From contig NZ_AP025944.1 in the NCBI RefSeq assembly GCF_024349685.1, forward strand, positions 3,230,001 through 3,294,000: DNA of 64,000 bases, read 5' to 3'. This stretch comes from Pseudomonas sp. LRP2-20 (GTDB lineage Bacteria; Pseudomonadota; Gammaproteobacteria; Pseudomonadales; Pseudomonadaceae). Positions 27,067-36,498 of this stretch are shown here, one piece after another. The stretch's first letter is position 1; every line of letters begins with the position of its first letter. Made by a program: the position numbers and the translations under genes. The notes under the pieces are model-generated. The model searched no databases and was not told where the DNA came from. It saw nothing but the letters and a program-made list of their open reading frames with translations.

Positions 27067-27858
27067 CTACATGGCGTGACGCAACATCTCCACCACCTGC
27101 GCATGCAACACCGGATCACCACAAGCCACCACGCACCCACCATTCTGCGCGCTGCTGCCATCCCACGCGGTGATCACCCCGCCCGCCCCTTCGATGATCG
27201 GCATCAGCGCCTGCACGTCATACGGCTGCAGGCTCGCCTCGACGATCACGTCGACAAAGCCCGAGGCCAGCATGCAATAGGCATAGCAATCACCACCGTA
27301 GCGCATCAAGCGTGCCTTCCCAGCCAAAGCTTCGAAAGCGGCCTTGCGCTCGGTGGTGTCGAACATGTCCGGCGTGGTGCACATCAGCGTGGCCGCAGCC
27401 AGGTCGGTGCAAGCGCGAGTTTTCAGCGGCGTGCCGCTGCGCCAGGCACCTGCGGGGGTGCCGACGAAACGTTCGCCGGTGAACGGCTGGTTCATCACCC
27501 CCACCACCGGCCGTGTCCCATCGTTCAGGGCAATCAACGTGCCCCACAGCGGCAGGCCGGTGATGAAGGCCCGGGTGCCATCGATCGGGTCAAGCACCCA
27601 GGTCAGCGGGCTGCTGCCCACCGCCACGCCGGCCTCTTCACCGAGAATGCCGTGCTCCGGGTAACGCGCCTGGATCAGTTCACGCATGGCATCCTCGGCC
27701 GCCTTGTCGGCCACGGTCACCGGGTCGTACAGGCGCCCGCCCTTGTCCTCGACCTCCAGGCTGGCACGGAAGTACGGCTTGATCGCCAAAGCAGCGGCAT
27801 CGGCCAGCTGCTCGGCGAAGGCTTGGAATTCGCCGATCTGTTCAGCGCTCAGGGACAT
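27067..27858 (-). CDS. hisN: Histidinol-phosphatase, inositol monophosphatase family
   Basis: 263 residues. Mg-dependent phosphatase signatures are clear: ILGEEAG, WVLDPIDGTRAFITGLPLWGT (metal Asp residues) and GGDCYAYCMLASGFVDVIVE near the C terminus. The sequence pattern fits the HisN subgroup, which removes phosphate from L-histidinol phosphate. General inositol monophosphatase activity is the alternative. It is a monocistronic gene between a REP pair and mntP. Confidence 0.88.
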   Translation of the reverse strand: MSLSAEQIGEFQAFAEQLADAAALAIKPYFRASLEVEDKGGRLYDPVTVADKAAEDAMRELIQARYPEHGILGEEAGVAVGSSPLTWVLDPIDGTRAFITGLPLWGTLIALNDGTRPVVGVMNQPFTGERFVGTPAGAWRSGTPLKTRACTDLAAATLMCTTPDMFDTTERKAAFEALAGKARLMRYGGDCYAYCMLASGFVDVIVEASLQPYDVQALMPIIEGAGGVITAWDGSSAQNGGCVVACGDPVLHAQVVEMLRHAM

Positions 27859-27912
27859 GGGGCAGGCCTCGTGGAAAATGTCGGGGCTGCATCATACCCG
27901 ACAACCCGCCAA

Positions 27913-28479
27913 TTACACCGCTGTCAGGTGCTCATAGAGAATGGTCGTACCCACCAGCATCAGCACGATGCCCCCCATGATCTCGGCGCGCTTGCCCACC
28001 ACCGAGCCCAACGCTCGCCCGAGCATGGTGCCGATCGTCACCATGGTCATGGTTGCCAGGCCGATCGCTGCTGCCGCTACCCAGATGTTCACATCGACGA
28101 ACGCCAGGCCGATGCCCACCGCCAAGGCATCGATGCTGGTGGCCACAGCGGTCACCGCAAGGATCCAGAACGAGTGCTGGCTCTGTTTCTGTTCCTCTTC
28201 GTCATCCGGTTTCAGGCCGGCATGCACCATGTGCGCGCCGAGCAGCAGCAACAGGGTAAAGGCGATCCAGTGGTCCCACTGTTCGACATACTGGCTGGCC
28301 GCCTGGCCCAGCAGCCAGCCGATGACCGGGGTGATGGCCTCGATGACGCCAAAGATCAGGCCGGTGCGCAGGGCCTCGGCCAAACGTGGCTTGTGCAGGC
28401 TGGAGCCCTTGCCGATGGCGGCCGCGAAGGCATCGGTGGACATGGCGAAGGCGAGAAAGACAAGGGAAATGGGATTCAA
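27913..28479 (-). CDS. mntP: Manganese efflux pump MntP
   Basis: 188 residues with six predicted membrane helices in two repeats. Each repeat has the family's acidic motif ([15 protein letters not shown] and [15 protein letters not shown]) that lines the metal path. MntP exports Mn2+ from the cytoplasm. A yybP-ykoY riboswitch directly upstream fits induction by manganese. Confidence 0.95.
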   Translation of the reverse strand: MNPISLVFLAFAMSTDAFAAAIGKGSSLHKPRLAEALRTGLIFGVIEAITPVIGWLLGQAASQYVEQWDHWIAFTLLLLLGAHMVHAGLKPDDEEEQKQSQHSFWILAVTAVATSIDALAVGIGLAFVDVNIWVAAAAIGLATMTMVTIGTMLGRALGSVVGKRAEIMGGIVLMLVGTTILYEHLTAV

Positions 28480-28489
28480 CGATCAGACT

Positions 28490-28660
28490 CCAGCCGGGCA
28501 ACGAGTCAACGACAGACGACCTGCAGGCCCGGCTTGGCTGCAGGAAGGTCGTTGGTCTCGCCAATCCGGGTGGATGCGCTGGCCATGGCAGGTTGCCAAA
28601 TATGTTGACCAGAGCGCCTTCGCAGGGTGCGAAGGCAGGCTACTCCCCAAAGAGTGGCGC
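28490..28660 (-). promoter_or_regulatory. Manganese riboswitch (yybP-ykoY) of mntP
   Basis: On the minus strand the leader carries TTTGGGGAGTAGC (complement of about 28639-28652), GGTCAACATA and GGCGAGACCAACGACC (28547-28563). These are the conserved loops of the yybP-ykoY class. A strong stem built on ACGACCT ... AGGTCGT follows before the mntP start and could be the expression platform. The 5' boundary is approximate. Confidence 0.92.
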
Positions 28661-28780
28661 GATGATAGCAGCGCCAGGTGAAAAAAGCATGATGGGTTTT
28701 GCCTGGCGCTAGCGGGTCTAGACTGTACAGACCAGATGACATGGCATGAACCGGGGGGCTGCCACACGTGGAGGTGTGCG

Positions 28781-29671
28781 ATGAGCCAGTTCAAGCGTTT
28801 GTTCGTCATGCTCGGCCCGCAAATGCGCCATACCCCGGCACTGCAGCGCGCAGCGGCGCTGGCCGAGTCCAGTGGCGCGCTGCTGGATATAAATGTGTTC
28901 GTCGACGATGTCGACACCTTCGGCCTGATGAGCGATGGCCACGAGCGTGAGCGGCTGCTCGCCGACAACCGCCAGTGGCTGGCCGACGAGGCCGAGCAGC
29001 TGGGCAACGCCGGGCTCGACGTTTCCACCGAACTGCTGCTGACACGCGACCCGCTGGGCAGTGTGCTCGAGCGTATCGAACAGCTGGGTTGCGACCTGTT
29101 GATCAAGGACGTGCAGCACGAACCGGTGCTCAAGCGGCTGCTGGTTACCCCACTGGACTGGCAATTGCTCAAGGAAAGCCCGGTGGCCGTGCACCTGGTC
29201 AGCGACATCCGCCTGCCACTGCCCCGGCAGATTGCGGCGGCGGTGGACCTCAACTGCCACGGTGCGGGCGAACACCTGGACGATCAGGTGATCCACAGCG
29301 CCCATGCCCTGGCCCTGCAATGCAATGCCGAACTCCACCTGCTGCATGTGTGTGATGCAGCCAAGACCCATATCGCCGACTTTGGTGCTGGCACCGTCAC
29401 CATGCCGGGGTTCGATACCAGCGTGCGCACGGCGCAGCGGGCGGCGTTCAACCGGCTGGGCGACCACCACCAGATTGCGCTGGAGCGGCGGCATTTTGTG
29501 GAGGGTGCGGCGATCCGGGCGATTGCCCAGTTCGTCAGCCACAGCCGGGTCGATGTGATCGTGATGGGCAGCCATCGGCATGATGCGATGCAGACATTCC
29601 TGGGTGGCACCACCGCGCATGTGCTGGAGCATCCGCTGTGCAATGTGCTGGCGATCAAGGGCACCCGCTGA
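28781..29671 (+). CDS. Tandem universal stress protein (UspE-like)
   Basis: 296 residues from MSQFKRLFV, chosen because GGAGGTGTGCG precedes this ATG. Two Usp domains follow each other (about 1-150 and 150-296). The second ends in the nucleotide-loop-like VIVMGSHRHDAMQTFLGGTTAHVLEH followed by VLAIKG. Such proteins accumulate under starvation or stress. It stands alone and is followed by a REP pair. Confidence 0.87.
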   Translation: MSQFKRLFVMLGPQMRHTPALQRAAALAESSGALLDINVFVDDVDTFGLMSDGHERERLLADNRQWLADEAEQLGNAGLDVSTELLLTRDPLGSVLERIEQLGCDLLIKDVQHEPVLKRLLVTPLDWQLLKESPVAVHLVSDIRLPLPRQIAAAVDLNCHGAGEHLDDQVIHSAHALALQCNAELHLLHVCDAAKTHIADFGAGTVTMPGFDTSVRTAQRAAFNRLGDHHQIALERRHFVEGAAIRAIAQFVSHSRVDVIVMGSHRHDAMQTFLGGTTAHVLEHPLCNVLAIKGTR

Positions 29672-29689
29672 ATCTTGCACTGACCGAAC

Positions 29690-29784
29690 TGGCCTTTTCG
29701 CGGGTAAACCCGCTCCCACAGGTATACCAACAGCTTGAAGAGCTGCGGGGGCCTTGTGGGAGCGGGCTTGCCCGCGAAGAGGCC
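29690..29784. repeat. Convergent REP pair after the stress protein gene
   Basis: REP units at 29690-29722 (TGGCCTTTTCGCGGGTAAAC...) and inverted at 29752-29784 flank a short hairpin CAGCT-TGAAG-AGCTG (29731-29745). This is the same architecture as the pair at 26953. Confidence 0.88.
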
Positions 29785-29840
29785 GGCACAGGCAACCACA
29801 TGGTATCTGGCACACCAGTCCCATTTAAAAAGAATGCATT

Positions 29841-29855
29841 TGATAATGATTCGTA
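29841..29855 (+). promoter_or_regulatory. Probable Fur box upstream of the siderophore receptor
   Basis: TGATAATGATTCGTA matches the 7-1-7 Fur consensus (TGATAATNATTATCA) at 11-12 of 15 positions, in an AT-rich stretch about 60 bases before the receptor start. It predicts iron repression. Confidence 0.65.
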
Positions 29856-29915
29856 GTAGTTTTCCGACGCTTCCCCCACTTTCCTTCAGCGCCCTACTCC
29901 AGGATCGTACCGTCG

Positions 29916-32051
29916 ATGCGTCGCACGTTCGTTTCGCTTTGTGTGCTTCAAGCTATCTCCCCGCTGGCCTTTGCCGAGCCTGAACCGCTCCGCGACTCTG
30001 CCCAGATCGAACTCCAGGCCCTGAACATCACCAGCAGCGCCGACAGCGAGCGTGCCGATGGCCCGGTGGATGGCTACAAGGCCAGCCGCTCGGCCAGTGC
30101 CACACGCACTGACACAGCCCTGCACGAGACCCCGCAATCGATCAGCGTGGTACCCAAGGATGTGCTCGAAGACACCGGGGCTACCCGCCTGCAGGATGGC
30201 CTGGACTATGCCGGCGGCGTCGGCCGCGCCAACAATTTCGGCGGCCAGGGCCTGACCACCTTCACCGTGCGCGGCTTCACCACCGGCGAGTTCTACCGCA
30301 ACGGCTTCCCGATCAACCGCGGCTACCCCAACGCCCCCGACGCCAACACCGTCGAACGCCTGGAAGTGATCCGTGGCCCGGCCACCAGCCTGTATGGCCG
30401 TGGTGACCCCGGCGGCACCTTCAACGTGGTCAGCAAGCAACCGCTGAGCGAGCCCAAGGTCACCCTCGGCAGCCAGTTCGACGACCAAGGCATGCACCGC
30501 GCCACCCTCGACGCCACTGGCCCGCTCAACAGCGACGGCTCGCTGGCCTACCGCCTGAACGTGCTGGGCGAAGGCGGCGAGAGCTTCCGCGACGACGTCG
30601 AGAGCGAACGCTACGACGTCGCACCGGTGATCAGCTGGCAGGTCAACGATGCCACCAAGGTCATCTTCGAAGGCGATTTCATGCGCAACAACCACCCGCT
30701 GGATCGCGGCCTGACCCGCCTGCCTGGCCAGCTCGGCACGGCTTCGCGCGACACCAACATCTGGGAAAAAGGCAGCGACAACCTGCTGCACAACGACAAC
30801 AACATGGCCCAGTTGCGCTTCGAGCACTTGCTCAATGACAACTGGACCCTGGCCGGCGGCATGCAATGGCTGGACGGCTCGCTCAAGGGCAATGCCGTGG
30901 AAGCCAACGGCTTGCAGGCCGACGGCCGCACGCTGGGGCGCAACTTCAACCACCGCAAGCTGGAATGGACCGACCGCGACTACCAGCTCAACCTCACCGG
31001 CCACTTCGACACCGGAGGCTTCAGCCACACGCTGCTGACCGGCATCGAGTACGAAGACTACGACTACAACTCGATCATCCAGCGTTCGGCCGCAGGCGCC
31101 AATGCCTACCCGATCGACATTTTCGACCCGGTTCTGGGCCAGCCGCGCCCGGCCCTGACCCGCACCACCACCCATGACAAGGAAAACCTCAAGACCTGGG
31201 CGGCTTTCATCCAGGATCAGGTGGCCCTGACCGAGCGCCTGAAAGCCCTCGCCGGGGTACGTTTCGAGCGCTACGAGCATGACTACGACAACAAGCTGAA
31301 CAATGCCGGTGACTTCAACAAAGGCGAGAACGGCGTCACCCCACGCTTTGGCTTGATCTACGACCTGACCGATACCGTTGCCGTCTACGCCAACACCGCG
31401 CGCTCGTTCAAGCCCAACAGCGGCGCCAGCCTGCAAGGCACGGGCTTCGACCCGGAAAAGGGCAAGTCATACGAGTTGGGTGTGAAATGGGAGGCGCTGG
31501 ACCGTCAGTTGAGCGTGGACGCGGCGATCTACCACATCGTCAAGGAAAACGTGCTGACCCGCGATCCCAACGACCCGAGCGGCACCTACAGCGTCGCTGC
31601 CGGCGAAGTGCGTAGCCGCGGCCTGGACATCAACGTCGCAGGCAACCTGACGCCGGAATGGCGAATGATCGGCGGCTATGCCTACGTTGACGCCGAGGTG
31701 ACCAAGGACAACAGCATCCCCACCGGCACCCGCCTGGCGAACATTCCGCGCAACAGCTTCAGCCTGCTCAACACCTATGAGTTCCAGGACGGGCTGGCCA
31801 AGGGGTTGGGCCTGGGGGTTGGCGTGAAGTACGTGGATGACCGCGCCGGGCAGACGGCGGCCAGCACCTACACCATGGAGCGCTACAGCGTGGTCGACCT
31901 GCTCAGCTTCTACAAGGTCAACGAGCACGTGCGCTTGAACCTGGATGTGAAGAACGTGTTCAACAAGGGGTATGACGAGGGCGCGTTCAATACCTACGTC
32001 TATCCAGGGGCGCCACGCACGGTGCAGGCTGGGGTTTCCTACACCTTCTAG
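29916..32051 (+). CDS. TonB-dependent siderophore receptor
   Basis: 711 residues. A signal peptide ends near AFA (about residue 20). The plug domain has TPQSISVVPKDVL, VRGF and the RLEVIRGPATSLYGRGDPGGTFNVVSK box, followed by a 22-strand-type barrel ending in aromatic F. It lacks the N-terminal STN signalling domain, so it should not drive a FecI/FecR-type cascade. It imports a ferric siderophore, possibly hydroxamate type, across the outer membrane; the ligand is not deducible. A Fur box precedes it and a GC hairpin follows it. Confidence 0.92.
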   Translation: MRRTFVSLCVLQAISPLAFAEPEPLRDSAQIELQALNITSSADSERADGPVDGYKASRSASATRTDTALHETPQSISVVPKDVLEDTGATRLQDGLDYAGGVGRANNFGGQGLTTFTVRGFTTGEFYRNGFPINRGYPNAPDANTVERLEVIRGPATSLYGRGDPGGTFNVVSKQPLSEPKVTLGSQFDDQGMHRATLDATGPLNSDGSLAYRLNVLGEGGESFRDDVESERYDVAPVISWQVNDATKVIFEGDFMRNNHPLDRGLTRLPGQLGTASRDTNIWEKGSDNLLHNDNNMAQLRFEHLLNDNWTLAGGMQWLDGSLKGNAVEANGLQADGRTLGRNFNHRKLEWTDRDYQLNLTGHFDTGGFSHTLLTGIEYEDYDYNSIIQRSAAGANAYPIDIFDPVLGQPRPALTRTTTHDKENLKTWAAFIQDQVALTERLKALAGVRFERYEHDYDNKLNNAGDFNKGENGVTPRFGLIYDLTDTVAVYANTARSFKPNSGASLQGTGFDPEKGKSYELGVKWEALDRQLSVDAAIYHIVKENVLTRDPNDPSGTYSVAAGEVRSRGLDINVAGNLTPEWRMIGGYAYVDAEVTKDNSIPTGTRLANIPRNSFSLLNTYEFQDGLAKGLGLGVGVKYVDDRAGQTAASTYTMERYSVVDLLSFYKVNEHVRLNLDVKNVFNKGYDEGAFNTYVYPGAPRTVQAGVSYTF

Positions 32052-32057
32052 AACACT

Positions 32058-32076
32058 GGGGCCGCTTTGCGGCCCC
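32058..32076. terminator. Bidirectional terminator hairpin, receptor/pagL
   Basis: GGGGCCGC-TTT-GCGGCCCC lies between the convergent receptor and pagL genes, 7 bases after the receptor stop. Confidence 0.75.
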
Positions 32077-32084
32077 CCCCTGCA

Positions 32085-32606
32085 TCAGAAGCCCTTGCTG
32101 TAGAACAGCGAGTACGACTCGATACCGTCGTTCGGCTGTTTGATGCCGGCATTGGAATAGTGAATCACACGCACCCCCACTTTCTGCTCACCAGGCAGCT
32201 TCAGGCCAAAGCCGATGCGGTCCTCGAAGTTGACGGCCGAACCCAGGTCATGGTCGCCCACTTCGGTCTTGGAGAAGGCCGCCAGGCCAATGCCCGCTTC
32301 GACATAAGGGGTGTAGGTGAAACCACTGAACTCATAGGTGAACACCGGGCTGAACGACAGCGAGTGGGCGCCGCTGGCATCGCCGCCTTCCCAGTAGGTG
32401 TAGGCCGCGTCCCAATAGCCCGTCACATACCCGATGTCGGTTTGCAGCCACTTCTTGTCCCAGTCGAACGACATGCCAAGACGGTAGGTCATGTCGCCCT
32501 GGCCGGTGGCTCCCACGGCACCGGAAACCTGTGCGGCGTGGGCCAGATGGCTGCCGGCGAGGGCCAATAGGGCGGCGGCCAGCGTGCTGGCGAGACGGGT
32601 TTTCAT
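32085..32606 (-). CDS. pagL: Lipid A 3-O-deacylase PagL
   Basis: 173 residues from MKTRLAST, preceded by AGGAGAAGTC. A signal peptide (about 1-25, ending AHA) is followed by an eight-stranded outer-membrane barrel. The C-terminal HYSNAG motif carries the catalytic His-x-Ser of PagL, and the protein ends in F. PagL removes the 3-linked acyl chain of lipid A, lowering TLR4 activity and altering envelope permeability. The upstream in-frame methionines lie in the promoter region and are rejected. Confidence 0.93.
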   Translation of the reverse strand: MKTRLASTLAAALLALAGSHLAHAAQVSGAVGATGQGDMTYRLGMSFDWDKKWLQTDIGYVTGYWDAAYTYWEGGDASGAHSLSFSPVFTYEFSGFTYTPYVEAGIGLAAFSKTEVGDHDLGSAVNFEDRIGFGLKLPGEQKVGVRVIHYSNAGIKQPNDGIESYSLFYSKGF

Positions 32607-32787
32607 CAATGACTTCTCCTGATGGTCAACGCGGGCAAGTGGGGGCTTGGGCCCCTCGATTTTTGCGGTGAACGGTGCATCCAACCGGTCACACGAAGTA
32701 ATACTTTTCTGATTATTGTCCAGATAATCAGAAAGTTGAAAGTGAATTGCCAGCATTGCTTGAATTTACCCAGCCTAACCAACCGCC

Positions 32788-33534
32788 TCAGTCGTACTCG
32801 GCCTCCTCATGCTCGCCCAACAGCCGCCGCTGCCGCGGGGTAGCCGCCTCCAGTACCCGCGGATTGAACTGCCAATTCAGGTAGGGGGAGAACTTCTGCG
32901 CCACCATGCGCCGGCCATAGTGCACCTGCAACATGTCGCGCTCGCGGGTAGTGCTGCAGTTGGCACCGCCGCTGTGCCAGACATCGCTGCGAAACACCAG
33001 TGCGTCACCCGCCTTGCACAGTACCGGCTGGGCCTCCCGCCCCTGCCATTGCTGTTCGCCGGGTTGCGGCGCACGCGCCGCGCGGTGGCTGCCTGGGACT
33101 ACCCAAGTGGGGCCGATGTCGAGGTCGATATCGCTCAGGTACAGCTGCGCAGTCAGAATCTGCATGGGTTGACAAAAGTCGTCACGCGCGACCAGCCAGG
33201 CCGGCAACGTCATGGGCAGGTGATCCAGGTGCAGCTCCATGCCTGGGTAGCCAGGGTGGCTACGCCACGCGGTCTGGCCGATCACGTGGCAGTCTGCACC
33301 GAGCGCAGCTTCGGCAAGGTCGATCAACGGCGGCAGGTCGAGAAAGGGCAACCACAGCGGGTCACGATTGAACACGCACTTGTAGTGCTCCAACAGCCCT
33401 TGATAGTCCCAGTGCAGTGGCTGCAGGTCATCGATGGCGCAGCGCAGCAAGGCCACACGCACGCCATCGAGAACACCGCGCAACAGCACGTAGCCCTGCT
33501 CCTCCAGCGCTTGCAGTCGGGGGTCGAGATTCAT
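32788..33534 (-). CDS. Phytanoyl-CoA dioxygenase (PhyH) family protein
   Basis: 248 residues of the Fe(II)/2-oxoglutarate dioxygenase fold. The HxD iron ligands are seen in ELHLDHL, the distal His in VWHSGG and a 2-oxoglutarate-binding Arg in the following STTRERD. A VVPGSH segment typical of PhyH proteins lies between. The substrate is unknown; the family hydroxylates lipids, alkaloids or amino-acid derivatives. It is a single gene, about 180 bases upstream of pagL on the same strand. Confidence 0.82.
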   Translation of the reverse strand: MNLDPRLQALEEQGYVLLRGVLDGVRVALLRCAIDDLQPLHWDYQGLLEHYKCVFNRDPLWLPFLDLPPLIDLAEAALGADCHVIGQTAWRSHPGYPGMELHLDHLPMTLPAWLVARDDFCQPMQILTAQLYLSDIDLDIGPTWVVPGSHRAARAPQPGEQQWQGREAQPVLCKAGDALVFRSDVWHSGGANCSTTRERDMLQVHYGRRMVAQKFSPYLNWQFNPRVLEAATPRQRRLLGEHEEAEYD

Positions 33535-33589
33535 GCCTCAGGGCTCCTGCTCGGGTGGAGTACAGATGTACTCCACCCATCATTGCCGA

Positions 33590-34042
33590 TCAGTGCCAGT
33601 TCAGGCTCGCGGTGACAGGCGTCTTGCCATTCACCGTGACCTGTTGCTGGACCGTTCTGCCCTGGCCTTGGCCAATGACCTTGTACTGGCCGGGCGGCAA
33701 CTGGACATACACCAGCGGGCCGGCATCCTGCAGGCTCAGTACCGACTTGCCTTGTGCGTTCTGGATATCGACTGCGGCGCCGCTTTCGAACTGGCCGTGG
33801 GCGCCGGTCGACAGTTCGACGTGCAGGTCATAACCCTTGGTGTGACGCAGGGCATTGGCTTCGTCCTGGCCGATACCGCCCTCGAGGTAACGCACGCCAT
33901 TTTGTTCCTGCGGCTGCAGTTGCACGGCCTGCATGTCGATGGGGGCGTTGTGGTCGTCCACTTCTGCGGCGGCGGCCAGGGTCCAGGGCAGCGCCAGTGT
34001 GATCAGCAGCGTGGCGCCCAGAGCATAGTGATGGTTACGCAT
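33590..34042 (-). CDS. Secreted protein of unknown function with a C-terminal beta domain
   Basis: 150 residues. A signal peptide (about 1-26, ending AAA) is followed by an acidic linker. The C-terminal ~80 residues read as a beta-sandwich resembling the carboxypeptidase regulatory-like fold (VYVQLPPGQYKVIGQGQG). It is probably periplasmic. I do not recognise a specific family or partner. Confidence 0.75.
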   Translation of the reverse strand: MRNHHYALGATLLITLALPWTLAAAAEVDDHNAPIDMQAVQLQPQEQNGVRYLEGGIGQDEANALRHTKGYDLHVELSTGAHGQFESGAAVDIQNAQGKSVLSLQDAGPLVYVQLPPGQYKVIGQGQGRTVQQQVTVNGKTPVTASLNWH

Positions 34043-34102
34043 GGTCAGCTCCTCCTCAAGGAGATGGCTTACCTAATGTTTGACCCCATACACCGCTGAT
34101 GT

Positions 34103-34975
34103 TCACGCCGCACGGCGCTCTTCGAGCAGTTTCACGAACATGCTCAGGCTGCGTGAAACCGTGCCGCGCCGCCACACCAGCCAGGTCTTGAGGTAGCGGA
34201 ACTGTTCCTGCATCGGCCAGGCGCAGACCGTGCTGCAGCCGGGCATGTTGTCGAGCATGCTGCGCGGCAGCATGGCCAGCCCGGCCCCCGCGCTGACACA
34301 GGCAAGCATGCCGTGGTACGACTCCATTTCGTGGATCTTGCCAGGCACTGCCTGATCCTGGACAAACCAGTTCTCGAAGTGGTGGCGGTACGAGCAGTTG
34401 GCGCGGAAGGCGTAGATGCTCGCGCCGTTGACGTCCTGGGCACGGGTCACCGGGGCGTGGTTGAGCGGCGAGATGATCACCATCTCCTCTTCGAACACCG
34501 GCATGCCTTCGAGCGTGGGATGCAGCACCGGGCCGTCGACAAAGGCCGCCACCAGGCGCCCCGACAACACCCCTTCGAGCATGGTCCCGGAAGGCCCGGT
34601 GGACAGGTCGAGGTCGACTTTGGGGTAGCGCTGGTTGTAGGCAGCCAGCAGCGCCGGAATACGCACCGCCGCCGTGCTCTCCAGCGAACCCAGGGCGAAG
34701 GTACCCTGCGGGTCCTCGCCGGCCACGGTCAGCCGCGCCTCGTGCACCAGGTCAAGGATGCGCCGGGTGTACTCAAGGAAATTCCAGCCGGCCGGCGACA
34801 GGCGCAGGCGGCTTTTTTCGCGGATGAACAGCTCGACACCGAGGTCTTCCTCCAGCTGCTTGATACGCGTGGTCAGGTTCGACGGCACCCGATGGATATG
34901 CTGGGCGGCGGCACTGATGCTGCCCTGCTCGGCCACGGCCTTGAAGATCTCCAGTTGCACCAGGTCCACAGTCAT
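34103..34975 (-). CDS. LysR-family regulator, PtrR-like
   Basis: 290 residues. The N-terminal helix-turn-helix (about 5-62, with [28 protein letters not shown]) resembles the E. coli PtrR/YneJ group. It is divergent from a succinate-semialdehyde dehydrogenase gene with 101 bases between starts, the same arrangement as E. coli ptrR-sad, so it probably regulates that gene in putrescine/GABA use. Confidence 0.87.
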   Translation of the reverse strand: MTVDLVQLEIFKAVAEQGSISAAAQHIHRVPSNLTTRIKQLEEDLGVELFIREKSRLRLSPAGWNFLEYTRRILDLVHEARLTVAGEDPQGTFALGSLESTAAVRIPALLAAYNQRYPKVDLDLSTGPSGTMLEGVLSGRLVAAFVDGPVLHPTLEGMPVFEEEMVIISPLNHAPVTRAQDVNGASIYAFRANCSYRHHFENWFVQDQAVPGKIHEMESYHGMLACVSAGAGLAMLPRSMLDNMPGCSTVCAWPMQEQFRYLKTWLVWRRGTVSRSLSMFVKLLEERRAA

Positions 34976-35076
34976 TCTCCAAACGTGAATGTTTCGCTCA
35001 TTATTATTCAGTTTTCATTAAAGCCATAGCCCACTAGTCTGGCGTCACTGATTAACAACAACGCGAGTCTCCAGCC

Positions 35077-36462
35077 ATGAGTGCGATCAGCAGCCTGACC
35101 CACGCCATCTCCGTCGACCCCTTCAGCGGCGAGCAGATTGGCGCCTACCCCTTCGACACCGACGCCGCACTGGAAGCGGCGCTGCAACGCGCCAAGGCTG
35201 GCTACGGCCAGTGGCGCCAAGTGTCGCTGGGTCAGCGCAGCGAGTACCTGCTCGCCCTGGCCAGCACCCTCGAAGCCAAGGCCGAAGCCTTCGCGCAGAT
35301 GATCAGCCGCGAAATCGGCAAGCCGATCGCCCAAGCCCGCGGTGAAGTCAGCAAATGCGTCGGCCTGTGCCGCTGGTATGCCGAGCACGGCCCAGCAATG
35401 CTCGCCGCCGAGCCGACCCAGGTCGAGAAAGCCCGCATCGAGTACCGCCCGCTTGGCCCGATCCTCGCCGTGATGCCATGGAACTTCCCGATCTGGCAGG
35501 TGCTGCGCGGCGCGGTGCCGGCGATCCTCGCGGGCAACACCTACGTGCTCAAGCACGCGCCGAACGTGATGGGCAGCGCCTACCTGCTCGGTGAGCTGTT
35601 CAAGGACGCAGGCCTCCCAGAAGGCGTGTTCGAGGTACTGAACGTCACCCCGGACGGCGTCACCCGCGCCATCAACGACGTGCGCATCGCCGCCGTGACC
35701 CTGACTGGCAGCGTACGCGCCGGCATGGCCATCGGTGCCCAGGCGGGTGCAGCGCTGAAGAAATGCGTGCTGGAACTGGGCGGTTCCGACCCGTTCATCG
35801 TGCTCGCCGATGCCGACCTGGATGCCGCAGTGCAGGCTGCCGTCATTGGCCGCTACCAGAACACTGGCCAGGTCTGCGCCGCCGCCAAGCGCCTGATCAT
35901 CGAAGCCGGCGTTGTCGAGGCGTTCACCCGCAAGTTCGTCGAAGCCACGCGCAAACTGAAAGTTGGCAACCCACTGGAGGACGACACCTACATCGGCCCG
36001 ATGGCCCGTTACGACCTGCGTGACGAGCTGGATGGCCAGGTCCAGGCGACGCTGGCCGAAGGCGCTACCCTGCTGCTGGGCGGCAACAAGGTCGAAGGCG
36101 TGGGCAACTTCTACGCACCGACCGTGCTCGCCAACGTCACGCCGGACATGACCGCCTTCAAGCAGGAGCTGTTCGGGCCGGTGGCGGCAATCATCACCGC
36201 CCGCGATGCCGAGCATGCGGTGGAACTGGCCAACGACAGCGAGTTCGGCCTGGCGTCGACCATCTACACCGCCGACTATGCGCTGGCCGAGCGCATGACC
36301 GCGGCGCTGGATACCGGTGGCGTGTTCATCAACGGCTACTGCGCTTCCGACCCCCGCGTGGCGTTTGGTGGCGTGAAGAAGAGCGGTTTCGGGCGCGAGC
36401 TGTCGCACTTTGGTGTGCGCGAGTTCACCAATGCCCAGACTGTCTGGCTGGATCGTAACTGA
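35077..36462 (+). CDS. sad: Succinate-semialdehyde dehydrogenase (Sad-like aldehyde dehydrogenase)
   Basis: 461 residues. Aldehyde dehydrogenase signatures are PWNFPIWQ, the Glu-bearing ELGGSDPFIV and the catalytic Cys in NTGQVCAAAKR (Cys267). The length (about 460) and sequence style match the NAD-type Sad/YneI branch rather than the longer GabD. It oxidises succinate semialdehyde to succinate, the last step of GABA use. The divergent LysR gene and the nearby gamma-glutamylputrescine genes support that role. Confidence 0.88.
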   Translation: MSAISSLTHAISVDPFSGEQIGAYPFDTDAALEAALQRAKAGYGQWRQVSLGQRSEYLLALASTLEAKAEAFAQMISREIGKPIAQARGEVSKCVGLCRWYAEHGPAMLAAEPTQVEKARIEYRPLGPILAVMPWNFPIWQVLRGAVPAILAGNTYVLKHAPNVMGSAYLLGELFKDAGLPEGVFEVLNVTPDGVTRAINDVRIAAVTLTGSVRAGMAIGAQAGAALKKCVLELGGSDPFIVLADADLDAAVQAAVIGRYQNTGQVCAAAKRLIIEAGVVEAFTRKFVEATRKLKVGNPLEDDTYIGPMARYDLRDELDGQVQATLAEGATLLLGGNKVEGVGNFYAPTVLANVTPDMTAFKQELFGPVAAIITARDAEHAVELANDSEFGLASTIYTADYALAERMTAALDTGGVFINGYCASDPRVAFGGVKKSGFGRELSHFGVREFTNAQTVWLDRN

Positions 36463-36471
36463 TTCAATGCC

Positions 36472-36494
36472 CTGGGGCCGCTGTGCGGCCCCAG
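36472..36494. terminator. Bidirectional terminator hairpin, sad/helicase
   Basis: CTGGGGCCGC-TGT-GCGGCCCCAG is a perfect 10-bp stem 9 bases after the sad stop and 4 bases before the helicase stop on the other strand. Confidence 0.85.
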
Positions 36495-36498
36495 GCGC

